From: Parelaphostrongylus tenuis
Taxonomy: Eukaryota > Nematoda > Chromadorea > Rhabditida > Metastrongylidae
DNA: 64,000 nt
NCBI GenBank assembly: GCA_019055375.1
Contig: JAHQIW010007183.1
Location: forward strand, 1-64,000
Direction of reading: 5' to 3'
Shown: positions 10,564 to 20,599 of the stretch, in pieces
How the letters are laid out: each line of letters begins with the position of its first letter
Numbering within the stretch: the first letter of the stretch is position 1
Notes under the pieces: generated by a model
The model's database searches: none
What the model was told of the DNA's origin: nothing
The model's input: the letters and a program-made list of their open reading frames with translations, nothing else
Position numbers and translations under genes: made by a program

Positions 10564-12439
10564 CTTATCCTTCTAGCTCAGCTATATAAACCACCTCTCT
10601 GATTGGTTTCTGAGTAGATTTTCTTCTGCAACCTACGACTGTTGCTGGGAAATAAAGTCATGCACTGCTACTTAACATAGTGGTATTCATGACTTAAACT
10701 CAATTAGTTAAGTATTACTAAATTTATAAGATGCACATAGAGATCCGCGTTCGTCACTGACTAACATTATTGCAGCACTTACAAGTTGCGTTAGGACGCC
10801 GATTTCGTGCACTTAAAATCTGGTTTGTTTTGCGTAAACTCGGAGTTGGATATATTCAAAATCTGTTGAGAAAAGTAAGTCTGTGATATGTTTATTATAA
10901 GCAGTATTCGTGTGGAGTTCTTCTTTTACACTAATAAATTCAGAGAATAATCACAGTACGCAATGAAAAATGTCTTAGAAAAATTTCACATGTCATTGAA
11001 GAAATTTTCGCGCTAGCCGGCAACCCACTGTGGTGTAAACCGGAGAATGTTCTAAAACGATTTCAATGCGCGCATCATTCTTCTCTTCAAAAGAATAGGC
11101 GATCACTTGTGGTTCAAGGTTATAAGACGATTTAGCTCAGATTTTTGGAAAGATCACAGCTTACCATCATTTACGCCAGGAAGCTCTATAAGTAAGGAAA
11201 GGCTAACAATCTTTAAACCGCAGACGGACTCGTACATAAACTTGACCTCTTCAACTGATGGTTGTGGTTGGATAACAAAACAAATAAAGGAATAGCTGAA
11301 TGACGCATGTGAAGAAAAGGAATCTAGTTCGAATTCATGACTCCGGTATCTTAAGGCTCCTTTCAATATTCTATTAAGCAAATAGTTAACGACGTGGACT
11401 AAATCAAGTGGCAATGCAGCGAAGTAACCTCCAATTCATATAAACCGGGAACTGCCTATGAAAGCTTGAGAAATCTCTAATATTGCTATCACGATTGTTT
11501 AAGAAAAGTTATGCGGGTTCACCATTCAGAGTATTACTGAGGAGTGAAGGTATAAAAATTTCAGCATCTGGGAATAGTTGAACAAATGAATTGATTGAGG
11601 CCGCACATCATGTGAAAAAAAAGAGTAATCTAAGATGAACAAGCAAATATATTACGAAAGGATTCTGTAAATTGAGAACGAAAGTCTGCCTTTTCAAAAA
11701 TCCATTCACATTAAACCTTTTTAGTTGACTTTTGATTTATTATTTGAGATCAGCTTTTCTTTTAGATTTCCGCTACACAAGCCTTTTATTTAGCAAAATC
11801 ACCAAGCAATGCTTTTCGCAAGTCTCATCACGGAAAGTAACGATTTTGAGCTGTTTGTTCCACAACATCTCGGACTTGTATGTTTCCGAATAAAAGACGT
11901 ATGTGACTTTTAAGATTAACTACTTATTTCGCTCTACCTTTCTTTTATCGATCATGTGATGGCATAGGAATGAAACATATCGAAAAACTTCACGCATAAC
12001 ACAAACGATTTGATCCAGGATTTTAAATATTTTTGAAAAATTTCTTCGTGATGGCCAGCGTCTTGGAGGAATCCCACTCTCCAGTTGTCATCTCTCTCCA
12101 TAGCCGATGTAAGTACGAAGATTTACGGCACAGACATACGTGGAGACTTCGCTTAAACAAATGGGTCTCAATGAAAGACAGCAGAATATAAGCGTTGACC
12201 AGAACAAAATTGTTATAAGAATAGTTTAAAATTTTGGTGAATCAAGATGTATAAGTACAAGGATGAACGAAAGTTTTTTATGGAGATATTCATATGATAT
12301 CAATAATTTTCAGAGTACTAACGAAGAAAATGAAGCACTTTGTGGTGCAATCAATGACGATCGTCGAATTCATCTCGTACCATCAAAGGTACGATGGTAT
12401 GACAGCCTAAGATTTTGCAAACAGGATAAAATTGTACAT

Positions 12440-12720
12440 CTGTCATCTTTACGAATAATATATGTCAAAGACTTGTTAAATTAATTAAGAAATGCGCAAT
12501 GATTTTACCAGAGTTGAAAAGCAAAAGAATTTGAGCGACATAGCCCGTTTTACCATGCGCATAACGTGTGAAGACTTACAGTAACGGTACGGCAATGGGA
12601 AAATGATATTGTGTACAACTTGAAATGTTCATTCATAGTGCTTCTACTAATGTATAACGTCTATGAGACTTTTAGCGTCCATACCACATGGGGCGACAAA
12701 TTTCAGCCGTTATGGACGTG
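12440..12720. repeat. Dispersed repeat, related to 28.88-29.03 kb
   Basis: Shared run: TTCATAGTGCTTC-AC-AA-G-ATA, CTC-TGTGAC-TTTAG, and GATGG(A)-GTGCT. It begins right after the last decarboxylase homology, so it may have replaced that gene's final exon. The downstream frames match nothing known. Confidence 0.4.
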
Positions 12721-13540
12721 CTATTCCAGAAAATAGATGATATGTTTTCGACGACTAGTAAATTTGAGAAATTGGGTATACTACAAGTTACAGAACGGAT
12801 TTCGCTACATGATTCTATGAGTTTCAGCGGTGCTTGCTACTACTTACTCTATACTACTGTGGTCCAACATAAAGCCGTCCGTTGTTTTGAAAAGCACATC
12901 AGCACAAAAATGGCATTGAAAAAGAGCAGTGTGTTGAGTGCCTAAACATTCGCAACATACTCCTAATCATCTTCCCATTTGCAATGGGCACTGGAAATAA
13001 TGCGCACCGTCGCGAATGTGTGAAACGAGATAGAAGAAACTGAAAACTCGGTGTTTCAGGTGCATGGAAATTTCTTCCTACGTCTTGCTGTATGCAGTCA
13101 ACTGAGCACCGATGACGACATTCGTTTCGCATTTGCCGTATGCAGCGAGGTTTTGGCGAAGTTAAGACACAATGTTCAAAAAAGAGAGTGAAATATTGCG
13201 GCTAGTATCTGTTGCCTAATCTTTACAGTAGATATGTACGAATAGCATTCGTCGTTTCAGTGCGCACTAGCTCTTTGTGATTTTCAATGCTGCTAGATTT
13301 TTGCTCCCAAATACGGAAGAATTCATACAAAATTTTACCTAACGAAGTTATGAAGATTATGAATAGATACTTTTCTTAGCTCTCTGACAATTGTTTAGTG
13401 ATATTTTCATTATTTTTGCTTCTCTTCATTCATGATCTGTTTTGATATGCTTACTTCCACGGATCGAATAATTGCATATGCTAGATGATCAAAGACAATT
13501 CTTTTTATTCAACCGCTTCTAGTGGTCGTGTGATGTTATA
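12721..13540. other. No gene recognised
   Basis: Short frames on both strands without recognisable motifs. No splice-supported exon or repeat was identified. Confidence 0.35.
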
Positions 13541-13544
13541 ATGT

Positions 13545-13810
13545 ACCGAGTGATGTAAAGTGATGTGCAAAACTTTTGCGTCAGGTAAAACTCAAACCCC
13601 ACACTTCACCCTATCCAAGAGCTAGTGTTTGATCATCTAATACCCAATGTCTGCCAGCATGACTGGGTATAGATGCGTTGTAACGTAGAAAGAATGGTGT
13701 AAAAACAGGAGCTGGTAGTGCAACGGTTCAAGCATGGACCCCCAGATAGGTTTAGATGTGGTTCGAGTCCCAACTGACGCAGAACTTTTGCACAACACTC
13801 TATATCACTT
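13545..13810. repeat. Inverted pair of tRNA-derived SINEs (family C)
   Basis: A plus-strand copy at 13640-13810 has the leader CTGCCAGCATGACTGGGT, a tRNA-like head (GTAGTGCAACGGTTCAAGCATGG ... GTTCGAGTCCCAACTGACGC) and tail GAACTTTTGCACAACACT. Just before it, at 13545-13630, the tail and B-box region of a second copy runs the other way (GTGATGTGCAAAACTTTTGC then GTCAG). The better copy is at 62.9 kb. Confidence 0.6.
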
Positions 13811-14368
13811 GGTAGATTGTTTAGATTGTTTTTTTGTTCGCTGAGTGAACTGTGCTTGTTTGAGTAATTTGGAGATCGCATTTCTTTGTACTTTTGGTGT
13901 TTTGGTGAGCAAAACTGAAAATTGGATCCATGGTTTTCATTTATACTTTTCAAATTTATTAGAACAATCTCGCTAGTGACTATTGCCTAATACTTGTTTA
14001 CACACAACATCTCGCTATACCATCTAATTTTCTGCACGATGACTAGTGACAACTTTGCTAATAATCTGTGGCTATTATAGAGAAATAGTCTGATTCATTC
14101 AAACCCTGTGAGCCCTTTATAGGCTCTTGTCTCCTATTTCTGAGCTGAGCAATAGAGCGTTACTGGATAAGCCATTTCGTCTCACTGAATCTGATTATTG
14201 ACTCCAAAATGAACACTGATTCGTTAGAGACGCTGCGATTGGCCCAGACTACTCTTTCTCAATCTCTTAAATATAATTTACATGTTCTCGATGATATTGT
14301 ACTTGGTCTTTACGGCTGTCATCAGTATCTCTCAAAATGACCTTTTGTATCAGACTGAAAATTACGTA

Positions 14369-14780
14369 TTAGATTAATGCAAAAGTATTGGCGGTTTAAG
14401 GCCGTGAATTTTTGAATTATCATAGCTAGGCTTAAACACATCATAGCTATAACTTATTATTTAAAATAGGGGTCACCACAATCAACAGATATCTGCCGAC
14501 TAAAAATAGGTTTGTTTATTTATGTGGTTTTGAATGTTGCCTCGGGATTTAATGAACTATTGAAAAGTACTTTTTGCATCCGTTTAGTTGCCGAAGCGTT
14601 TCGTGCAAGAACTTGTCGAGGTGTTTGAACAAGTTGTATTCGGTTGTAGCAAGGTTTCGCTATTATGTACGACGAGGCAAAACTTTGCATCCCAATTCGC
14701 TCAATCTTTAAAGAGTTCATTGTGCAACGTGTAGCTGTTAGCTAGCTTAAATCGGACCGCAGTTACTTTTGCACCAAGTT
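14369..14780. mobile_element. Mariner-type element with two termini, about 410 bases
   Basis: Left end TTAGATTAATGCAAAAGTAT then TGGCGGTTT at 14369; right end CGGACCGCAGTTACTTTTGC then ACCAAG near 14754-14780. These are inverted versions of the Hsmar1/MADE1-type mariner terminus. The interior holds no intact transposase, so it is a deletion derivative or MITE. A transposase N-terminal relic lies immediately to the right. Confidence 0.55.
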
Positions 14781-14784
14781 TTCC

Positions 14785-15095
14785 ACCAATTTGCTTCAAA
14801 TGGCGAACGACTGTCGCCATTTGACGTCGAAATGTCAACGCTGAATTTTTTCTGCCACATCTCGTGTAATCTCAAAGGATCAGGTTCGATGCATGCTCGC
14901 GATTGCTCCTTGTCAGCTTCCCATGGTCAATCAATATGTTTCTGATCTTCTAGGTTCCTCTCTCCTTCACCAAACTTCTTGAATAACAGCTCTGTGAATT
15001 GGTTATGAGTTCCTGAGCCAAACGAGTTCTTGATGATGCGAATTGTCAGTTACGCAACTTGAAATTAGTCGCATACGGTCTCGAACTGACTCGGA
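14785..15095 (-). pseudogene. Mariner transposase N-terminal relic
   Basis: Minus-strand pieces of the DNA-binding region survive in broken frames: FEITRDVAEK and words matching the usual VDHST and RHLKQIG. The nucleotide sequence is collinear with 26.28-26.51 kb (GTCAGCTT-CCATGGT, ACTTCTT-AA, GAGCCAAA-GAGTTC / GGGCCAAATACGTT). Several stops and shifts make it nonfunctional. Confidence 0.55.
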
Positions 15096-15099
15096 GACC

Positions 15100-16240
15100 T
15101 ATTACTCCATTACGAAACCTAGATCCAGTTTCCGGTTATATTAGAAATGACCATGTATCGTTCTTAAGTAGCCTGCATCAATTGACAAGCTTTTCCTTGA
15201 GCACATATTAAAGAACTCACACTCTTGTGCATGAGCAGACTGCATTCTAAGCATTTAACCAATTCTTAACTATCAAGGCAAGCGAAGAAAGGGAGAAGGA
15301 TAGCTATTAGCCATTGAAAAGCTATCAATCCTTGACGCGTTATGATGAAATTTGAATATTGATATCATATCTTTAATGCTTCACGCAGCCATTATCAAGA
15401 GTTTCATTAATCAGAAATAGATCAACTATGGGAGTAAAATGAATGCTAAGAAGCTACACAACTAACGCTTCACAAATGGCATGACGTCTATAACAGGTCT
15501 TATAAATCAAAAGAAAAGACGAATTTAGGATATGGCAAGTTTAGGAAGTTGTCTTATGATTGTTATGATAATATCGCTGGGAAATATCGACTTGAAGTGC
15601 ACCAAACACAGGCTTGTTCTCGACGCAATTGTCAACCCAGTCGGTTTTGCTTATACATATCGATGCTTGATTTCATGATTTAAGCACCGAGGCAACATCT
15701 CGAGCTTTGCAATGCCATCGTAATCCACGTCTCAGTAAGGTATCTGTCATATACAGATATGTTTATTACACATTCGATATACTCCTTGCTCTTCGTTGGA
15801 AAATCTTTCTTATTTTGAAACAAAACTCAATAAGGTATTTCATTATGATCTAACAATAAAGTACAGGACATCTGCTAATCTCTAGTGCACTTAAGTAGAT
15901 ACAAATATTTTCTGCTGCATTGGCGTTCCGTAGCAACGAGTCCTTCAAGAGGCGAACAGAAGGAAAGTAGTGACGGTATGTCGTTTGAGGCCAGGGCAGC
16001 AAGGTAGAAAAAGCCGTTATCGGACAATAAAAGAGGGACTCTCGATAATATACGGTCCATTACCTCACGACCGTTCAGCCCACCAGACCAAATGCGCTCT
16101 TACATGAACAAAACCAAAGCATTGAATAATACTAGTATTTACAATAGTAATAATAGTTAGTAGTTGAGAGTTCTTGTTTTTTACTGCTTTTTCGCAGTGT
16201 TATGATATTTCAAATAGGTCTATGAGAATTTGGTAGGGAG
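15100..16240. other. No gene recognised
   Basis: A minus-strand frame at 15875-16060 (begins MDRILSRVPLLLSDNGFFYL) looks mildly protein-like but has no motif I know and no clear partner exons. Nothing else was identified. Confidence 0.3.
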
Positions 16241-16245
16241 CAAAG

Positions 16246-16690
16246 TTTCTACTTCAGACAGGAGTTTGATTCCGCGTCTCACCCATAACAGGGAAAGTGG
16301 TAGCGAAACGGCGCCTCTGTGATGTAGTGGTAGTATGCCCCACGTATGGGTGAAACGGGTGCTCAATTCCCGTCTGAGGTCAAATTTCTTCACACACTCA
16401 ATTCTCTTAGGTTTATTTGAAACATCACAACATTGCGAAAAAGCAATAAAAACATAAGAAATCTGAGTATTACACATCACATTAGTAGTCAGCTTAACTC
16501 GGTTTATAAAGCGATATTGCTGACCCAAACAAGCCTGTTATAGGCTGGTGGTATGATAGAAAGAATGAAGAATGAGTGTTAGCGAAACGATGCCTTTATG
16601 GTGTAATGGTAACACGCCTTCAGTTTGGGTGAAAAGCGGGTTCAACTCCAGTCTGAGGTCGAGTTATGTTCACCAATCAGTTCTCTTGAA
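16246..16690. repeat. Cluster of three tRNA-derived SINE heads (family B), one inverted
   Basis: A minus-strand B-box fragment at 16246-16295 (plus-strand AGGAGTTTGATTCCGCGTCT), a plus head at 16310-16385 (GATGTAGTGGTAGTATGCC ... GTGCTCAATTCCCGTCTGAG), and a fuller copy at 16485-16690 with the leader AGTCAGCTTAACTCGGTTTA, AGGCTGGTGG, then GTGTAATGGTAACACGCC and GGGTTCAACTCCAGTCTGAG. The copies share the 3' words TTCACCAATCAGTTCTCTT / TTCACACACTCAATTCTCTT. Confidence 0.6.
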
Positions 16691-16699
16691 AAAACTCAA

Positions 16700-17705
16700 T
16701 AGTGATAGTGACACTAATATTGAATAATAATAACAACTCATACTAGTAAATGATATTAGTAAATGAAAGTAGCGACTGATTTTAAATAGTATCGTTTTTC
16801 TGAGAATGGAAAATAATAAAGCATTAGTTTAAGAAAAAAAACACTGTTAACAGCGTGTATCTCTGTAAGGCATATGATAGGACACATGTGCATACATTCA
16901 CTTATACGATTCTTGATAAAGTTGAATGCATAATGTGTTCTTGAGGAGTTGAAGGCTTTTTCTTTATTTTTCTTTTCTTTATTTTAGTGTTATAACGTTG
17001 TTCTTAGCATAAACAGAGCTTGTTTACTTGAGTAAAAGTCTTGAAGCATGCTGCGAGAATAATTGCAAATGTGATACATAGAAAAAAGAATTCAGTAGAT
17101 CAACAAAAACATTCCACTTCAAAAATAGCTTCATCTTACCCAATCGCTGTCAGGAAGTTTATTGGTCGGTACCTATGGTGCATTGAAGAGTAGAATGTCG
17201 ATCTTGTGCTGAAAACGGATAGCAGTTATTTGTATCGAAAAAATTTTGTTTTCTGTAATATTTTGGGGCATTTAAAAACTTTCAAATAAGTTCATTAGTT
17301 TTTCAATTTTCAATCAAAAAAGGCTGAAACTTGACAAGATATTTCAAGACGAATTACAATGTGATTTGCGAACCAGGCAGGGTTAATCCATCTAGACAAA
17401 TGCACAACATTAAATAAAGGTAAAATGTTTAGGCAAGAAAGAACTGAATGGTGTTCACAAAAGTCTTGTGGATTCTGACACTTCATCTTCGAAAATTGTC
17501 AAAGTATTGGAATGACCTCCCTCCAGCTGATTCAGCCCATTGTCGAGATCTTTCCGATCAGTTCTATGTTCACGCCGTTCAATCCTCCGGTATGCAGTGT
17601 GCATTCGAGGCATGTGGATTACAGTCAGTGGCCAGCAATGTTTACATTTCTTCTCAAAACCTGGAATCAATACTTAGTAGTGGTAATACTAATGATGATA
17701 AAAAA
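16700..17705. other. No gene recognised
   Basis: Two overlapping plus-strand frames at 17448-17850 have ordinary composition but no motif and no supported splice sites. The rest is AT-rich. Confidence 0.3.
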
Positions 17706-17709
17706 TAAG

Positions 17710-17835
17710 AGGGGGGGCGCAGGCAGTGGCCGAGTGGTTGTGATGCTCACGCGTCAAGACATATCGGCAATATCAATGACGAACGCTCTAGCCTGGCTAC
17801 CTCTAAAAAGGCAAGTAAACGTGCTCTGCCAGTAT
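17710..17835 (+). repeat. SINE head fragment (family D, Ser/Leu tRNA-like)
   Basis: Begins GGGCGCAGGCAGTGGCCGAG and TGGTTGTGATGCTCACGCG, like a long-variable-arm tRNA 5' half. It then reads AGCCTGGCTACCTC, similar to the body at 18.89 kb (AGCTTGGCTGCCTC). Truncated. Confidence 0.45.
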
Positions 17836-18019
17836 TCCACGTCCATATGAAAACGAAATCTTCAAGCAAGCCTTGCTAATAGTAATGGGGTTTGTGCAGT
17901 GAAAATGTGATATGGGTCAGCTACAGATAATTTCAATAACATTAGTAATAAATGATAACGGCTAATAAATAATGAGTAATAAGTAATGACTAATGAAATT
18001 ATTTGGAAAGCCAATAGTG

Positions 18020-18745
18020 CAATGATGTATGTATCAAACTGGATGGTTCATTGATTACGGATACCACCTCGTACGTGTAACATGGCCGTTAAATGAATCC
18101 GGAGAACAACATGAAGGAGGAATTTGACAGAAGAAGAAGCCAGCGGGGGCCGTTTTCGGGTTTCTTAGAGAAATCACCGACCAAATGACGGGCTTAGAAT
18201 TACGCGTTAACCTTTTCAGTTTAACAGTCCTTCCAGCGCTCTGCTTTGCAGCGGAGAAGTGAACTATACTACTGCGCACAACTCACAGAGCGCTTGAACG
18301 ATGTCATCCGAAAATCAGTCGGCACTCATAACACCTAGCTGGCTTGTGCAGTTCAGATCTCCAAAATCTATCACATCTTCGCGGCCCAGAACAGAAGAGC
18401 ATGCCTCAATGGCGAATCACAAATGAGCCGGCCATATAGTAAGAAAATCTGACGATAGTTGGACGAAACGAACCTTAGAGTGGACTCCATGAGAATACAC
18501 CTGTCCCCGAGGACAATCACCTACATCTTGGGCGGATGTGTCCGTGAGAAGGATTGATGAACTGTATTCGTGTCTGTAATCGCATCAGCTGTACTCGCAC
18601 CTGCGGATATTCCACAGATCCTCATATGAAACTCGCTTCAGTGGCCATGCACGAATGAAATCAGCGCCACGGACGACAACCGCGAGAAGAAGAGACGAAT
18701 GGAAAATGTGCTGGGGTCCGTACAAATTGTGAAGACGGATTTCTC
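18020..18745 (+). pseudogene. LINE 3' fragment (reverse transcriptase C-terminal region)
   Basis: The C-terminal tail of a non-LTR retrotransposon protein, in three frames: LDGSLITDTTSYV, NMKEEFDRRR, LTVLPALCFAAEK, HLAGLCSSDLQNL, AGHIVRKSDDSWTKRTLEW, WADVSVRRIDEL, ARRRDEWKMCWGPYKL then stop. Both this tail and that of the 34-37 kb element have an AGH-(I/V)-(M/V)-R-x-(S/N)-D-(D/N)-x-WT motif, but they belong to different families. Multiple shifts and stops; 5'-truncated. A tail of AAGTAAATAAGTAAG follows, directly joined to a SINE. Confidence 0.75.
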
Positions 18746-18759
18746 AAGTATACAAGTAA

Positions 18760-19100
18760 ATAAGTAAGAAAGAAATTCGGAAGCGGTGGCCGAATAGCAG
18801 AAATGAAAACTATGAGCAGGCAGGTTGCTGATTCGATCGCCTCTCCAGCACTCTCTAACAATTATTCAGTAAGAGGAATGCACCAGCTTGGCTGCCTCTG
18901 AGATTGTACTAAGAATCTTGGCTACCAGCATGCGATATCTGCGAATAAATCAAACTCTTTGAGCAGCAGCCGAAGTAAGATTTGGGACATTCAGACATAC
19001 ATGGAGAGGATGAATGCGATGCGACGAAGCGAATGTCATAAGATGCAGGGATTTGCATAGTCGATTGTGGCGACGGTTAGAGAACAGTAAAAAATAAAAT
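18760..19100 (+). repeat. SINE (family D, Ser/Leu tRNA-like head)
   Basis: The head GCGGTGGCCGAATAGC with TTGCTGATTCGATCGCC as box B is followed by a body shared with 8.56 kb (CTGCCTCTGAGATTGTACTA, AGCAGCAGCCGAAGTAAG, GAATGCGATGCGACGAAGCG, GACGGTTAGAGAACAG). It directly follows the LINE 3' tail, suggesting that SINE and LINE share an end used in retrotransposition, or a nested insertion. Confidence 0.55.
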
Positions 19101-19104
19101 GTTA

Positions 19105-19735
19105 ATAACTTTATTTCGATGCTTTATTAAGACCACGCTTAATTCAATAGATCCTTTCATTATTATTTGAGCCAACTTGTCATGTGGTCTGGTAGGGGCT
19201 CTTGTACAGCTCGATACACGTGTTTCGTCCTTACAGACTCGTCACTCAAGCAGAACTCGTCGTCTTTCGATATTTTTATAGTCAGTTCTCTCGGGAGCTT
19301 TTCTCCCTTACAAAGAGTTATTGAAGACGAACGTTTTACACTTTATGTCAAGCGAAATTTTCACCTGACACAGAATGTTTTCGCACTCGATTGCTCTATG
19401 GCTGGTATTTTTATCATATTATACCTTTATTTCGAGTGCTTTATTAAGACCACGCTCAAATTTCAATAAATCCTTTCACTATTATTTGAGCCAACTTGTC
19501 ATGTGGTCTGCTAAGGGCTCTTGTACATCCCGATACACGTGTTTCGTCCTTACAGGTTTCGTCCTGTTTCCCAAATAATAATAAAAGGATTTATTGAAAT
19601 TTGAGCGTGGTTTAAGAAAGACTCGAAATAAAGGTGTAATATGATAAAAAATACCAGCCAACGAGCAATCGAGTGCGAAAACACTCTGTGTTAGGTGAAA
19701 ATTTCGCTTGACATAGACATGTACGAGCTACGAAC
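19105..19735. repeat. Foldback element family P: tandem then inverted copies
   Basis: Copy one starts at 19105 (TTTATTAAGACCACGCTTAA, then TTTGAGCCAACTTGTCATGT, GGTCTGGTAGGGGCTC, CGATACACGTGTTTCGTCCT). Copy two starts near 19425 with the same order and is followed from about 19575 by an inverted end (AATTTGAGCGTGGTTTAAG, then GAAATAAAGGTGTAATATG). Same family as 23.5, 28.4, 46.0 and 47.0 kb. Long frames here are by-products of the repeat. Confidence 0.65.
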
Positions 19736-19904
19736 AAAGTCGTAGCACCGTAAAGGTGCATATATTATGAAATGCGAGGTCTCCTCTAAGATATCTCATC
19801 AGAGTCGAATGCTTCTGAAAATCTGTCAAATTACGGGCGCACTTATTATCTAACAGACGATCCATGTTCATGGCAGCACATATTTCCCCCTGTTTTTCAC
19901 AATC

Positions 19905-20095
19905 TGAACCTCAAAACCAGCCAAAGAGCATCGAGTGCGCAACACTCTGTGTTGGGTGGAGGTTTCACTTGACATGGAGTGTAAAACGTTCGTCTTCAAC
20001 AACTCTCTGTAAGGGAGCAGAGCTTCCGAGAGAACTGACTAAAAAATATCGAAAGACGACGGGTTCTGCCCGACTGACGAGTGTGTAAGGACGAT
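19905..20095 (-). repeat. Foldback element family P, partial inverted arm
   Basis: Reads CCAGCCAAAGAGCATCGAGT, AACACTCTGTGTT, GTGTAAAACGTTCGTCTTCA, CGAGAGAACTGACT and CGACGGGTTCTGCCCGACTG. This matches 46140-46310 and the reverse of 19230-19400. Confidence 0.6.
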
Positions 20096-20599
20096 TGTGC
20101 TTTTTTGTGAATCGTGCTTTTTTCGCTTTTAGACTGGTTAGTTTTGAGACTGCGAAGAGATCTGTCGCTCCAGTATTCTATGATATTCAAGAAAAAAATG
20201 GAATTTTCAAGCGGCAGTCAAAACAGCTTGCGAAATTTGGAGATTTACTTTTATTGGCTAACGCAAGGTTGGTTACAGTACATTGGCGCTCCAAGATAGC
20301 CTTGCTAGGGCATTGTCAAGTAGTCGCCACAACCAGTTCCTATCGACTTCGCATTGAATCGGTTTTGCTGTATTAATACATGGTTTCTTCTACGATGATT
20401 GCGATATCCTGTACAGTTCGGCTTGTAGGTGAACGCACAAAATACGTACTATTTCATTGCTTGAATGTGCCTGTCGAGAGATATAGCTGTGATGAACGTC
20501 ACAAATCATAATTTGACTGTGCTCCACTATGAATCGAGTGACAAATATTCCAAATCAAAACGAACAAACTGAGATCGACCAGAGCTTCAATTTATCTAT

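Larger units (their letters stand above)
1195..12420 (+). pseudogene. Aromatic-L-amino-acid / tyrosine decarboxylase family gene, frame-disrupted
   Basis: Group II PLP-dependent decarboxylase, the family that makes dopamine, serotonin or tyramine from aromatic amino acids in the cytosol. Exons read: 1195-1317 (begins MNSDEFRKYGKVMVDYVADF, the family N-terminus), 4680-4755, 5450-5565 ([15 protein letters not shown]), 5618-5701, 5993-6089, 6571-6624, 6874-6960, 7702-7827, 8079-8222, 8994-9112, 10280-10370, 10776-10874, 11794-11898 and 12314 to about 12417 (IHLVPSK, then LRF). Most junctions have consensus sites and matching phases. Key residues are present: the His of DQAHSS at 7705-7707, the Asp of VDAAYAG at 8207-8209, and the PLP lysine of NPHK at 9075-9077. 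One extra base is needed near 6005 and one in the A-run at 9032-9035 to keep the conserved frame, and exon 8079-8222 appears shifted near 8088. The last 40 or so residues were not found. The family is secure; substrate (tyrosine, DOPA, 5-HTP or histidine) cannot be told. Either a recent pseudogene or a gene with assembly indels. Confidence 0.8.

Noticed and set aside
12688..12945. Last exon of the decarboxylase
   Set aside because: The preceding sequence matches a dispersed repeat at 28.9 kb, and the frame lacks the family C-terminal pattern.
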